Assembly: GCF_040581405.1 (NCBI RefSeq)
Contig: NZ_CP137157.1
Coordinates: forward strand, 2,540,001-2,604,000
DNA length: 64,000 bases
Reading direction: 5' to 3'
From: Komagataeibacter sucrofermentans DSM 15973
GTDB taxonomy: Bacteria; Pseudomonadota; Alphaproteobacteria; Acetobacterales; Acetobacteraceae
A program made the translations under genes and the position numbers. Shown in pieces: positions 36,917 to 45,749 of the stretch (positions are counted from its first letter, which is position 1; each line of letters opens with the position of its first letter). The notes under the pieces were generated by a model. It was not told the DNA's origin. It did no database searches and was given only the letters and a program-made list of their open reading frames with translations.

Positions 36917-37449
36917 GGCGCGTCTCCGCCCGGCGCAGGGGGCGTGGCCTGGCTGGCCTTGTCCTGCCGGGCCTTGGTCAGCGTATCGGTTACCGAGAAA
37001 ATGAATTTGCTGAGCAGTTGCTCAAGGCTGATCGCGCCCTGGGTCTCGCCAATCGTGCCACCGGGGGCGAGCATCTTGTCATCGCCGCCGGGCGAGAGGG
37101 CGATGTATTTGCCGCCAAGCAGGCTGTCGCTGGTAATGATGGCCGCCGTATCATCAGGCAGCCTGATGTCGGGGCGCACGGTAAAGGTGACCTGTGCGGC
37201 ATAGGTTTTGGGGTCGACGCGCTCATCGACCACCTGCCCCACCGTAATGCCCGCAAGCCTGACATCCGACCCGATGGACAGGCCATCAATATGGGCGAAC
37301 CCGGCATTGAGCCGGTAGCCGGTTTCATGCGGACGGCCCTTGTCGAGCACGGCATAGGCCAGCAGCCCCGCAAGCCCTGCAAGCACGGCAAACCCGGCAA
37401 GAAGTTCCGCTGGCTGACGGCCCGCGCGCCCTGAAACAGCAGCAACCAT
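36913..37449 (-). CDS. MlaD-type MCE-domain protein
   Basis: 178 residues from the ATG at 37449. One N-terminal membrane helix (LLAGFAVLAGLAGLLAYAVLD) precedes an MCE domain (about 38-118: YRLNAGFAHIDGLSIGSDVRLAGITVGQV, then DSLLGGKYIALSPGG). MlaD is the substrate-binding part of the Mla phospholipid transporter that keeps outer-membrane lipid asymmetry. No mlaE/mlaF genes are adjacent, so the ATPase and permease must lie elsewhere. Confidence 0.87.
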   Translation of the reverse strand: MVAAVSGRAGRQPAELLAGFAVLAGLAGLLAYAVLDKGRPHETGYRLNAGFAHIDGLSIGSDVRLAGITVGQVVDERVDPKTYAAQVTFTVRPDIRLPDDTAAIITSDSLLGGKYIALSPGGDDKMLAPGGTIGETQGAISLEQLLSKFIFSVTDTLTKARQDKASQATPPAPGGDAP

Positions 37450-37508
37450 GGTGGCAAAGCTTCCCCAATATCCAATGGCGCACACCCTAGCAGGTTACGC
37501 CACGGGTT

Positions 37509-37877
37509 TCATCCCTCGGGGTACCATGCCTCATAATCACTGGTGGTTGAAGCCCGCTGGCCACCCCGGCAGTCGCTGCCGGGCGGATGATAGGCCCCCA
37601 CTGTTCCGGTCTGGTTGGGCTGCCAGGGCTGCTGCCACGGCTGGCGCGCGCTTTCGGGCAGGGGGGCGGCCTCCATGTGGTGCAGCCAGCCCCACCATTC
37701 GGACGGCACGGCGGATGCGTCCTCGCCCTTATGATAGATGACCCAGCGCTCGTGGCGCTTTTCCCCGCCGCCGGTGCGGTTGGGGGTGCGGGCCTCATAA
37801 TAACAGCGGCCATCGGCATCCTTGCCGACCAGCCGCCCCCTGAAGCGGGTATAGATACGGGTGCCTAGATTTGCCAT
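37509..37877 (-). CDS. NDUFA12 family complex I accessory subunit
   Basis: 122 residues. The B17.2/NDUFA12 pattern is seen in GTRIYTRFRGRLVGKDADGRCYYEAR, RHERWVIYHKGEDASAVPSEWWGWLHHM and the ending TTSDYEAWYPEG. This is the alphaproteobacterial supernumerary subunit of NADH:quinone oxidoreductase. It precedes the mlaD-like/DUF2155 genes on the same strand, the usual alphaproteobacterial neighbourhood. Confidence 0.93.
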   Translation of the reverse strand: MANLGTRIYTRFRGRLVGKDADGRCYYEARTPNRTGGGEKRHERWVIYHKGEDASAVPSEWWGWLHHMEAAPLPESARQPWQQPWQPNQTGTVGAYHPPGSDCRGGQRASTTSDYEAWYPEG

Positions 37878-38208
37878 GCCGCAAGCCTAATCCGCCAGCA
37901 ACCGTATGGTCCACGCGCATCTGCGCGCGCGCCCGTCACATCTGCGGGATCAGCGTGGAGAGGATCAGCGCAGGGAGTGCATTGCGGCTGCCAGCACTTT
38001 CAGGGACGCCGCCTTTTTGAAAACGGCGGCCACCCGGCAACCCTTATTGGCAAGGCGCACGGAGCACCCGCCTCACGGCGCGGTGATGAGGGTGGATGCG
38101 CCTTGTGCACAGTTATCCCCCATATCCACTGTATTCAGGGGCATGTATAGTTGCGACTCCGTTGTAAGCGGGTTCCGCTGGTGTGCGACCGACCGGTAAA
38201 CAGGAAGC
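37878..38208. other. 331-bp intergenic region between NDUFA12 and the NrdJ-like gene
   Basis: Divergent promoter region. It contains a half copy of the dispersed repeat (37996-38030) and, near 38107-38120, TGCACAGTTATCCCC, which resembles a DnaA box but is not one exactly. No gene or RNA is seen. Confidence 0.55.
37996..38030 (+). repeat. Dispersed three-stem repeat, hairpin 1 only
   Basis: ACTTTCAGGGA followed by hairpin 1 with arms GCCGCC / GGCGGC around TTTTTGAAAAC. The second hairpin and right arm are absent. Confidence 0.55.
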
Positions 38209-39804
38209 ATGACAGCACGAAGCCACTGGAACGGCGTGCGTATGCGTACCGTTGAAGCCGCAGCGGACCCAGACGACGCGCCGCGTTCCGTAACCCTGCC
38301 CGCCGACTGGGATGACACGGCAGCCGAGGCCGTGGCCCGGCTGGCCCCCGGTCATGGCCCCGCCAACCTGCCCGAACTCGCGGCGCGATGGATCGATGAC
38401 CTGTGCGCGGGCGAGGTGTCCGGCCCGGTCATTGGCCCGGTCGCGCGTGCGCTGTCGTGCCTGCTGCTCATGCGCCAGGCCGCGCCCACCGAAAGCCTGT
38501 GGCATGGCCACCATGACCGCAGGCCCGCCTTCGTGATCAACCTCGCCGCCTTTGTCGAGGCCGATAACAGCTTCATGGCGCGCGACTTCGTAGCCGCCCT
38601 GCGCCTGCTTGCCCGCGTGCTGCGCACCCTTGCGCACCAGAAGCTGCACATGCGCAATGGCGAACTGCCCCTGCCCGAGCCCGCGGGCGGGCCGGTGGCC
38701 CACCTGCGCGCCGTGGCCCCGCCCACTGCCAGCGAAAGCCATGAACGCCCCCCCGTTGCGGGGGCGCTGCTGCTGACCAACCTCGATGCGTGTCTGGCCG
38801 GGCTGGGGCTCGATTATGACAGTGAGGCCGGGCGCGACGCGGCGTGCAGCATCGTGGCGCTGGCCACCCTTGTAGCCCATGCGGGCGAAGGGGCGGACGC
38901 CATGCCGCTGCCCCCCGTGCGCAGCATCCTGCCCGGCGTGAGCCAGATCGCGCGCAGCGTGTGGCAGGAAGCGGCGGTCGAGACCGACCAGCCCGCCGCC
39001 CGTGTCGAGACCGGCTTTTCAACCCCTGGCCCCATCGATGCGCTGCTGGGCGTGGAAGCGTGCGGACTGGCCCCCGTCTTTTCCCCGCTGCGCGCTGACG
39101 GGCGGCTGGCCATGAGCACGCTGGCCCGCCTGGCCAGCCGGGGCCTGACGCTGGAGGCCGCCTTTGCCGCAACCCTGGCGGGCGAGAGCGTGCTGCCCCT
39201 GCCGGGTGCGGTATCGCATCAGGCCATGCACCGTGCGCTCAGTGGCTTTGTGGACCGCGTGCCCGCACGCCCTGACGCCACGCGCGACACGCTGGCCACC
39301 CGCGCGGGGCTGGAGCGCGGCGTGCGCCGCCACCTGCCCGCCCGCCATGGCGGCTTTACGCAGAAGACCCGCATCGGCGGCCACCGCCTGTTCCTGCGCA
39401 CGGGGGAATATGCCGATGGCTCGCTGGGCGAGATCAGCCTGACCCCCACGCGTGAAAGCCCCATGGTGCGCGGCCTGATGGACACGCTGGGCCAGGCCGT
39501 GAGCATTGGCCTGCAATACGGCGCGCCGCTGGAAAGCTACGTGGAGGCCTTTGCCTACACACAGTTCGGCCCCGCCGGCACGGTAGAGGGCGACCCGGTT
39601 GCATCCTACGCCACATCCATGCTCGACTACGCCTTCCGTGCCCTGTCAGATGCCTATCTGGGCCGCAGGCTACCCGATGCCCCGCATGAGGACGCACTGG
39701 CCGAAAGCCCCGCCCCCATGCTGCCGCTCGACCTGCCCGGCTCCGGCAATGACGATGGCGATGACACGCCCCCCCGGCGGCGCGGGCTGCGGCTGGTCGG
39801 ATAA
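38209..39804 (+). CDS. NrdJ-like protein without catalytic core (TSCPD-type C-terminus)
   Basis: 531 residues. The C-terminal 130 residues match the end of vitamin B12-dependent ribonucleotide reductase: GGFTQKTRIGGHRLFLRTGEYADGSLGEI, then SIGLQYGAPLESYVEAFAYTQFGPAG and a SMLDYAFRALSDAYLGR ending. Parts of the N-terminal half (LPADWDDTAAEAVARLA, LTNLDACLAGLGLDYDSEAGR) also resemble NrdJ. The catalytic barrel with its active cysteines is missing: only isolated cysteines occur. It is therefore unlikely to reduce ribonucleotides. Role unknown; a nucleotide-binding regulator is possible. RidA follows 43 bp downstream. Confidence 0.75.
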   Translation: MTARSHWNGVRMRTVEAAADPDDAPRSVTLPADWDDTAAEAVARLAPGHGPANLPELAARWIDDLCAGEVSGPVIGPVARALSCLLLMRQAAPTESLWHGHHDRRPAFVINLAAFVEADNSFMARDFVAALRLLARVLRTLAHQKLHMRNGELPLPEPAGGPVAHLRAVAPPTASESHERPPVAGALLLTNLDACLAGLGLDYDSEAGRDAACSIVALATLVAHAGEGADAMPLPPVRSILPGVSQIARSVWQEAAVETDQPAARVETGFSTPGPIDALLGVEACGLAPVFSPLRADGRLAMSTLARLASRGLTLEAAFAATLAGESVLPLPGAVSHQAMHRALSGFVDRVPARPDATRDTLATRAGLERGVRRHLPARHGGFTQKTRIGGHRLFLRTGEYADGSLGEISLTPTRESPMVRGLMDTLGQAVSIGLQYGAPLESYVEAFAYTQFGPAGTVEGDPVASYATSMLDYAFRALSDAYLGRRLPDAPHEDALAESPAPMLPLDLPGSGNDDGDDTPPRRRGLRLVG

Positions 39805-39847
39805 CCCGGCGCAGCACCCCGCCGCCTGAATGTAAGGATTGTTGCCC

Positions 39848-40315
39848 ATGCCCGATACAACACCCGAACAGCGCCTCAGGCAGCTTGGCATCGTGCTGCC
39901 CACGCCTGCAACGCCCGTGGCCAATTACGTGGGCACCGTCATCAGCGGCTCCTCGCTGGTGGTGTCCGGCCAGTTGCCGCTGGTTGATGGCAAGCTGCTG
40001 ACCACCGGCAAGCTCGGCGGCACCGTGGCGGTGGAACTGGCGGTGGAAGCCGCACGCTACAGCATGATCAACGTGATCGCGCAGGTTAAGGCCGCCCTTG
40101 GCGACCTCTCGCGCGTCAAGCGCGTGGTGCGGCTGGGCGGGTTCATTGCCTGCACGCCCGACTTCACGCAGCATGCCGCTGTCATGAACGGGGCCTCCGA
40201 CCTGGCGGTGGCCGTGTTTGGTGATGCAGGCCGCCATGCGCGCTCGACCGTGGGCGTGCCCTCGCTGCCGCTCGACTCCGCTGTCGAGGTCGAGGGCCTG
40301 TTCGAAATCGGCTGA
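39848..40315 (+). CDS. RidA family protein (second copy)
   Basis: 155 residues; AAGGA stands 9 nt before the ATG at 39848. This is the longer RidA subgroup with a LRQLGIVLPTPATPVANY opening, SGQLPLVDG, and a late VGVPSLPLDSAVEVEGLFEI. It differs clearly from the RidA at 3313, so they are separate subfamilies rather than a recent duplication. Its general role is clearing reactive enamines. It is probably co-transcribed with the NrdJ-like gene. Confidence 0.9.
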   Translation: MPDTTPEQRLRQLGIVLPTPATPVANYVGTVISGSSLVVSGQLPLVDGKLLTTGKLGGTVAVELAVEAARYSMINVIAQVKAALGDLSRVKRVVRLGGFIACTPDFTQHAAVMNGASDLAVAVFGDAGRHARSTVGVPSLPLDSAVEVEGLFEIG

Positions 40316-40348
40316 TGTAACCGCCACGCATAACAAAGGGAGCCTGTC

Positions 40349-40396
40349 ATGACCGCACCGCCCCGCACAGCCTGCACCAAGGCGCAGGCGTCATGA
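40349..40396 (+). CDS. Possible short leader ORF ahead of the GNAT gene
   Basis: An ATG after AAGGGAG opens a 15-codon frame whose TGA overlaps the GNAT start codon (ATGA). This spacing suggests coupled reinitiation. It could also mean the GNAT gene start is chosen wrongly; no peptide homology can be judged. Confidence 0.3.
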   Translation: MTAPPRTACTKAQAS

Positions 40397-41547
40397 CCGG
40401 CACCACCATGACCCTGCACCGCCGGATTGCCGAAATCCCGGCGGCGCAGTGGGATGGCTGCGCGGGCGATGAAAACCCGTTTGTCAGCCACGCCTTCCTC
40501 TCCGCTCTTGAAGACAGCGGCTCCACCGGCCCCCAGACCGGCTGGATGCCCCAGCACCTCGCCCTGCGCGATGGTGAAGGCCGCCTGCTGGCAGTCGCCC
40601 CGCTTTACGCCAAGGGCCATTCCTTTGGTGAATACGTGTTCGACCACGCCTGGGCCCGCGCCTTTGAGCAGACGGGCGGGCAGTATTACCCCAAATTGCA
40701 GGTGGCCGTGCCGTTCTCGCCCGTGCCGGGGCCGCGCCTGCTCGTTCACCCCACCGCGCCTGATGCCGACAGCCTGCGCCTGCTGGCGGGCCGCGCGCTG
40801 CGACAGGCCTGTGGGGAGATGGGGCTTTCCTCCGTGCATGTCACTTTCTGCACCACGCATGAATATGAACTGCTGGGCGAAGGCGGCTGGCTGCAGCGCC
40901 TTGGCGTGCAGTATCACTGGGATAATCAGGACTACACCAGCTTTGACGATTTTCTGGGCATGCTCGCCTCACGCAAGCGCAAGGCCATAAGGCGCGAGCG
41001 GCGTGACGCCAATGCCTGCGGGCTGAGCTTCCATACCTATCGCGGCGCAGAGATTACCGAGGCGCTGTGGCAGGATTTCCATCACTTTTACCTTTCCACC
41101 GTAGATCGCAAATGGGGCAGCGCCTATCTGCAACCTGCCTTCTTCCCGCTGCTGTCCGAACGGCTGGGCGACAAAGTCGTGCTGATGATTGCCAGGCAGG
41201 ACGGCGTGCCGGTGGCGGGCGCGCTCAACCTGATGGGGCGCGATACGCTGTATGGCCGCAACTGGGGGCGGCGCGATGGCGACTGGCCGTTCCTGCACTT
41301 CGAGCTGTGCTATTACCGCGCCATCGACTTCGCCATCGCCCACGGGCTGAAACGGGTGGAGGCAGGCGCACAGGGCGAGCACAAGCTGCAACGTGGCTAC
41401 CGCCCGTGCCTGACCCATTCCGCCCACTGGATCAGCCACCCCGGCCTGCGCGAGGCCGTGGCCGAATTCCTGCAACACGAGCGCGCGGCCATACGGGCCG
41501 AACTCCCTGCCCTCGATTCCATGACCCCTTACCGCGCGGAGGAATAG
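40393..41547 (+). CDS. FemAB-like GNAT acyltransferase (DUF482)
   Basis: 384 residues. The family pattern of PF04339 is seen: AAQWDGCAGDENPFVSHAFLSALEDS, FDHAWARAFEQTGGQYYPKLQVAVPF, LGMLASRKRKAIRRERR and the final LKRVEAGAQGEHKLQRGY. Such proteins are related to FemAB peptidyl transferases and to N-acyltransferases; substrate unknown. It follows the NrdJ-like/RidA pair on the same strand. Confidence 0.85.
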   Translation: MTGTTMTLHRRIAEIPAAQWDGCAGDENPFVSHAFLSALEDSGSTGPQTGWMPQHLALRDGEGRLLAVAPLYAKGHSFGEYVFDHAWARAFEQTGGQYYPKLQVAVPFSPVPGPRLLVHPTAPDADSLRLLAGRALRQACGEMGLSSVHVTFCTTHEYELLGEGGWLQRLGVQYHWDNQDYTSFDDFLGMLASRKRKAIRRERRDANACGLSFHTYRGAEITEALWQDFHHFYLSTVDRKWGSAYLQPAFFPLLSERLGDKVVLMIARQDGVPVAGALNLMGRDTLYGRNWGRRDGDWPFLHFELCYYRAIDFAIAHGLKRVEAGAQGEHKLQRGYRPCLTHSAHWISHPGLREAVAEFLQHERAAIRAELPALDSMTPYRAEE

Positions 41548-41563
41548 GTCCGGAATTCGGTTA

Positions 41564-41611
41564 AACGTTTTTGGAAAAAGGCGGCATCCAGGAACTGCTG
41601 TTTTCTGAAGC
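41564..41611 (+). repeat. Dispersed three-stem repeat, remnant
   Basis: Left arm AACGTTTTTGG runs straight into AAAAAGGCGGC (right side of hairpin 1), then TCTGAAGC. It lies after the GNAT stop. Confidence 0.45.
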
Positions 41612-41722
41612 AGGACAGCACGATGATGCAGGTCATGCCGCAGGCGCCGCTGCCATGCTAGCCTGCGCATCATGGCACCAGCGGCCAGCAGGCCGCACCT
41701 GTACAGCCAAAGGAGCGCCACC

Positions 41723-42709
41723 ATGTACGCAATGCGACTGCTCGCCCCCCATACTCCCCTGCAATGGACCGAACTGCCCGACCCGCAGCCCGGACCGGGG
41801 CAGATCCGCGTCACCGTAGGCGCGTGTGGCGTGTGCCGCACCGACCTGCACGTGGTCGATGCCGACCTGCCCTTCCCCGGCCATGCGCTCACGCCCGGCC
41901 ACGAGATCGTGGGGCGGATCGACGCCATCGGCCCCAATGTGGAAGGTCTGCACATGGGCCAGCGCGTGGGCATTCCGTGGCTTGGCCATACCTGTGGCTG
42001 CTGCCACTACTGCCAGACCGACCATGAGAACCTGTGCGACCACCCGCTATTCACCGGCTACACGCGCGATGGCGGCTACGCCACCAAGGCGGTGGCGGAT
42101 GCGCATTTCACCTTCCCCCTACCTGATGGGGATGACGACGTGGCCACGGCCCCGCTGCTCTGCGCGGGGCTGATCGGCTGGCGCTCGCTGGTCATGGCGG
42201 GCACGGAGGCGCGCAGCATCGGGCTGTATGGCTTTGGGGCAGCGGCCCATATCATTGCGCAGGTGGCGGTGTGGCAGGGCCGCAAGGTCTATGCCTTCAC
42301 CCGCCCGGGTGACACGAAAACCCAGGAATTCGCCCGCTCGCTGGGCTGCGTATGGGCCGGTGGCTCGGATGAAGCCCCGCCCGAACAGCTTGACGCCACC
42401 ATCATCTTCGCCCCCGTGGGGGCCCTTGTGCCCGCGGCCCTCAAGGCCGTGCACAAGACGGGGCGCGTGGTGTGCGCGGGCATCCACATGAGCGAGATCC
42501 CGGCGTTTTCCTATGACCTGCTGTGGGAGGAACGCCAGATCATGTCGGTGGCCAACCTGACCCGGCAGGACGGGATCGACTTCCTTGAACTCGTGCCGCA
42601 CGTGGGCATCCGCACCACCACCACGCCCTATCCGCTGAAGGACGCCAACAGGGCGCTTGATGACCTGCGCCATGGCCGCTTTGAAGGCGCGGCCGTGCTG
42701 GTGCCCTGA
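41723..42709 (+). CDS. Zinc-dependent alcohol dehydrogenase
   Basis: 328 residues from the ATG at 41723 (AAGGAG 7 nt upstream). Medium-chain dehydrogenase with the catalytic zinc cysteine in GACGVCRTDLHVVDADL, the GHE motif (TPGHEIVGRI) and the structural zinc cysteines in GHTCGCCHYCQTDHENLCD. The Rossmann segment is SIGLYGFGAAAHIIAQVA. The substrate is probably a small alcohol or aldehyde; acetic acid bacteria have many such cytoplasmic enzymes. It resembles AdhA-type enzymes. Confidence 0.92.
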   Translation: MYAMRLLAPHTPLQWTELPDPQPGPGQIRVTVGACGVCRTDLHVVDADLPFPGHALTPGHEIVGRIDAIGPNVEGLHMGQRVGIPWLGHTCGCCHYCQTDHENLCDHPLFTGYTRDGGYATKAVADAHFTFPLPDGDDDVATAPLLCAGLIGWRSLVMAGTEARSIGLYGFGAAAHIIAQVAVWQGRKVYAFTRPGDTKTQEFARSLGCVWAGGSDEAPPEQLDATIIFAPVGALVPAALKAVHKTGRVVCAGIHMSEIPAFSYDLLWEERQIMSVANLTRQDGIDFLELVPHVGIRTTTTPYPLKDANRALDDLRHGRFEGAAVLVP

Positions 42710-42721
42710 AAAAGCTGGAAA

Positions 42722-42797
42722 AAGTTTCTGGCGAAGCTTTCTTCAAAAAGCTTCGCCAGAACGCCGATTTATAAACCGGGGCAGCACCCGGAAACTT
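42722..42797 (-). repeat. Dispersed three-stem repeat, full copy with paired changes
   Basis: Reverse orientation. Outer arms AAGTTTCTGG / CCGGAAACTT pair with changes on both sides relative to the common form. Hairpin 2 is extended to GGCGAAGCTTT / AAGCTTCGCC. Hairpin 1 is degenerate. It lies between the ADH gene and the helicase. Confidence 0.7.
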
Positions 42798-42993
42798 TTT
42801 TCCCGCCCCCTGACCCGCATTGAGAGTGCCTGCGTGCACGCGCAAAAACGCCCGGCCCATTATTAATTCTGGCTTTTGGGGCAATCATTCTTTATGCACC
42901 GGCCTTCTCCCCTGACGCATGAACACGGCCGGCGGCCAGTTTCCTTCCTGCGTCGCCCATGTTCTTCATGTTTTTGTCCGGATTACCCGATAC

Positions 42994-44772
42994 ATGCCGT
43001 TTCCCGAAACCCACCCCGCCCTGCAACGCGCGCTGGACGAGCGTGGGTACGATAACCCGACTCCCGTCCAGAAAGCGGTCCTGGATGTCGCAGCCGAAGG
43101 GCGCGACCTCCTCGTTTCCGCCCAGACCGGCTCAGGCAAGACCGTTGCCTTCGGCATCGCCATGGCCGACACCCTGCTTGGCGGCGCGGAGCACTTTGGC
43201 CCCGCAGGCCCACCGCTGGCCGTCATCATCGCGCCCACGCGCGAACTGGCCATGCAGGTCACGCGCGAGCTGACCTGGCTCTACGCCCCCGCAGGCGGGC
43301 GCATCGTGTCGTGCATTGGCGGCATGGATGCCCGCCGCGAGGCACGTGCGCTCCAGATGGGTGCGCACATCGTGGTCGGCACGCCGGGGCGGCTGTGCGA
43401 CCATCAGTCCCGTGGCCGTCTGGACATGTCGGACCTGCGCGTGGTCGTGCTTGATGAAGCCGACGAGATGCTTGACCTCGGCTTCCGCGATGAACTCGAG
43501 CAGCTACTCGACGCCATGCCCAAGACGCGCCGCACGCTGCTGTTCTCGGCCACCATCGCCAAGGAAATCGCATCGCTTGCGCGCCGTTACCAGAACGACG
43601 CCGTGCGCATCGACACTCTTTCGGGCGCCAAGCAGCATGCCGATATCGAATATCGCGCCATCGTGGCCGATGCCCGCGAGCTGATCCCCGCCGTCGTCAA
43701 CGTGCTGCGCTATACCGACAGCCAGACCACCATGGTGTTCTGCGCCACGCGTGAGATGGTGCGCCACATGCAGGCAGCCCTGGTCGAGCGCGGTTTCTCC
43801 TCGGTCGCCCTTTCGGGTGAACTGGGGCAGAACGAGCGCACGCGGGCCATCGACAGCCTGCGCAAGGGCCAGGCCAACGTGTGCGTGGCCACCGACGTGG
43901 CCGCCCGCGGCATCGACATCCCCGCGCTGGCGCTGGTGGTGCATGCCACCCTGCCGACCGACCCCGCCACCCTGCTGCACCGTTCGGGCCGCACGGGCCG
44001 CGCGGGCCGCAAGGGCGTGTGCGTGCTGATGGTGCCCATGTCGCAGCGCCGCCGCGCCGAGCGCCTGATGCAGGGTGCGAAAATCACCGCCACATGGTCC
44101 GGCGTGCCGACCGCAGCCGAGATCCGCGCGAATGACGCCAAGCGCCTGCTGGCCGACCCCGTGCTGAACCAGGACGTGGCGGAAGCCGATGCCGAACTGG
44201 TGGGCCAGCTTGTGGAAGGCCGCACGAGCGAACAGCTTGCCGCAGCCCTTCTGCAGATGTACCGCGCCCGCCTGCCCGCGCCCGAAAACGTGCGCCACAT
44301 CACGCCCGACGCCCCGCGCCCCGTGCGTGAGCGCCCCGAGCGCGATGGCCCCCGCCCCCCGCGCGAGAGCTATGGCAGCGGCGAGCCGGGTGCCTGGTTC
44401 GCCATGAATGTGGGCCGGCAGGAAAAGGCCGACCCGAAATGGCTGATTCCGCTGATCTGCCGCCTTGGTGGCGTGCGCAAGGCAGATATTGGCGCCATCC
44501 GCATCAACGACAGCCAGACGCTGTTCGAGATCACGCCGGAATCGACCGAGAAGTTCCGCTCGTGCATTGCCGCGATCGAGAATGACGAAGTGCAGATCTC
44601 GCCTGCCGCCGCTCCGGCTGGTGGCGCGGGCCCGCGCCGCAGCGGCCCGCCGCGCGGTGGTCGCCCCTTCGCCGCCCGCAAGCCCGGTGGTGGCGGTGGC
44701 CGCCCCGCTGGCGGATTTGGCGGGGGGCCGCGCGGTGCTGCTTCATCGCGCAAGCGCCCGCCGCGCCCGTAA
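42994..44772 (+). CDS. DEAD-box RNA helicase with DbpA-type RNA-binding domain
   Basis: 592 residues from the ATG at 42994. Helicase motifs in order: TPVQKAVLD (Q), SAQTGSGKTVAFG (I), PTRELAMQV (Ia), VVLDEADEMLD (II), LLFSATI (III), the VATDVAARGIDIP region (V) and HRSGRTGRAGRKG (VI). A DbpA-like RNA-binding domain (about 480-550: WFAMNVGRQEKADPKWLIPLICR) precedes a basic Gly/Arg/Pro-rich tail. This layout resembles DeaD/CsdA helicases that assist ribosome assembly and mRNA decay in the cold. The upstream ATG at 42919 would lack the family start. Confidence 0.93.
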   Translation: MPFPETHPALQRALDERGYDNPTPVQKAVLDVAAEGRDLLVSAQTGSGKTVAFGIAMADTLLGGAEHFGPAGPPLAVIIAPTRELAMQVTRELTWLYAPAGGRIVSCIGGMDARREARALQMGAHIVVGTPGRLCDHQSRGRLDMSDLRVVVLDEADEMLDLGFRDELEQLLDAMPKTRRTLLFSATIAKEIASLARRYQNDAVRIDTLSGAKQHADIEYRAIVADARELIPAVVNVLRYTDSQTTMVFCATREMVRHMQAALVERGFSSVALSGELGQNERTRAIDSLRKGQANVCVATDVAARGIDIPALALVVHATLPTDPATLLHRSGRTGRAGRKGVCVLMVPMSQRRRAERLMQGAKITATWSGVPTAAEIRANDAKRLLADPVLNQDVAEADAELVGQLVEGRTSEQLAAALLQMYRARLPAPENVRHITPDAPRPVRERPERDGPRPPRESYGSGEPGAWFAMNVGRQEKADPKWLIPLICRLGGVRKADIGAIRINDSQTLFEITPESTEKFRSCIAAIENDEVQISPAAAPAGGAGPRRSGPPRGGRPFAARKPGGGGGRPAGGFGGGPRGAASSRKRPPRP

Positions 44773-44797
44773 GCGCAAACGTCTTTCTGTCATCCTT

Positions 44798-44821
44798 CAT
44801 GCCCGGCATCGTCCGGGCATG
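44798..44821 (+). terminator. Hairpin terminator after the helicase gene
   Basis: Perfect 9-bp stem CATGCCCGG / CCGGGCATG with a 6-nt loop, 26 nt past the helicase stop. The following TTGCGTTTC is only moderately T-rich. Confidence 0.6.
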
Positions 44822-45004
44822 TTGCGTTTCAGGGCCGTAAAACAGCGCTGCCCCATACGGCGCACTCTTTTGTGCCTTTGCAACCGCCTGCCCTGCGCGT
44901 TCGGGACCAGGCCACGCATGAGCGTGCTGCTGGCACAGCATATTTCCAAAAACACTTCATCAACGCAGCCCGGCGGGGCCTTTATTGGGAAGGTTCAAAA
45001 AAAA

Positions 45005-45030
45005 TGCCGCCTTCCGAAAGAAAGGCGGCA
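45005..45030 (-). terminator. Rho-independent terminator on the minus strand
   Basis: Stem TGCCGCCTT / AAGGCGGCA; on the minus strand it is followed by eight T (plus-strand A run 44997-45004). It lies about 40 nt past the stop of the gene at 45069-45551 and resembles hairpin 1 of the dispersed repeat. Confidence 0.75.
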
Positions 45031-45068
45031 TCTGAAGACTTTTATGTGACCTATTATAAACCAGTTCT

Positions 45069-45551
45069 TTACTGGCTGTTCTGGCCATTGCCGCCAAACA
45101 GGCCGCTCACGTCGGAGTGGGTCTGGCTTTTCAGGTTATCCCAGCGCTGGCGTTCTTCGCTGCCTGCGTCACGCAGCTTGTCGAGGCGATTTTTGGGTGT
45201 ATTGCGAATCGCATCAAGCCGGTCACGGCCGTTCTGGATCTTCTGGTCCACGCGGTCGCGGTCATCGGTCAGCTTCTGCTTTTCATTATCCCACCGGCCT
45301 ACCGTACCCTGGCGCAGCTTGTCCTTGCGGTCCTGATAACCCTGCTCGACGTTCTGCCGTTTGTCTTTCCACGCCTGCTCGCGGTCCTGCACCCGGGTGT
45401 TGGCACAGTCACCGGCCTGCGCCACGCGGCCGAGCACATCCCATTTGGAGGTGGTCTGGCTGCTATCGCAATCAGCGGCCCGCGCCGTCATGGAAACGCC
45501 CGTGCCTGCCGCCACAACTGCCAGAACAAGCATATATTCACGAAACTTCAT
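45069..45551 (-). CDS. Exported coiled-coil protein of unknown function
   Basis: 160 residues from the ATG at 45551. Signal peptide about 1-25 (MKFREYMLVLAVVAAGTGVS, cleaved near TARAADC). The mature part has a cysteine pair (AADCDSS and AGDCAN) that could form a disulfide, then a charged helical region rich in Lys, Arg, Asp and Gln with heptad-like spacing, predicted as a coiled coil. No family is recognised. A clear terminator follows. Confidence 0.7.
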   Translation of the reverse strand: MKFREYMLVLAVVAAGTGVSMTARAADCDSSQTTSKWDVLGRVAQAGDCANTRVQDREQAWKDKRQNVEQGYQDRKDKLRQGTVGRWDNEKQKLTDDRDRVDQKIQNGRDRLDAIRNTPKNRLDKLRDAGSEERQRWDNLKSQTHSDVSGLFGGNGQNSQ

Positions 45552-45749
45552 CAACGGGTCCTTGTACAAAATGGTTTCTACCTGAAAATTTACAGCAACA
45601 TATGTCAGGTTCCGGTCAGAAACATGACAATGCACTGTCATCATTCCTGAATATAGTAATCAAACGCTGAAAGCGTAACGCCTGCAGCACATGCCACCTG
45701 CCCTGCAAACGCAGATGAACCCGAGACCCCTGGTGGACAGCCCGCCATA

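Noticed and set aside
38107-38120. DnaA box and possible origin upstream of the NrdJ-like gene
   Set aside because: Only one partial match (TTATCCCC), with no cluster of boxes, AT-rich unwinding segment or neighbouring replication gene.
37878-38208. Cobalamin riboswitch before the NrdJ-like gene
   Set aside because: I do not see the B12-box or the expected paired elements in this gap.
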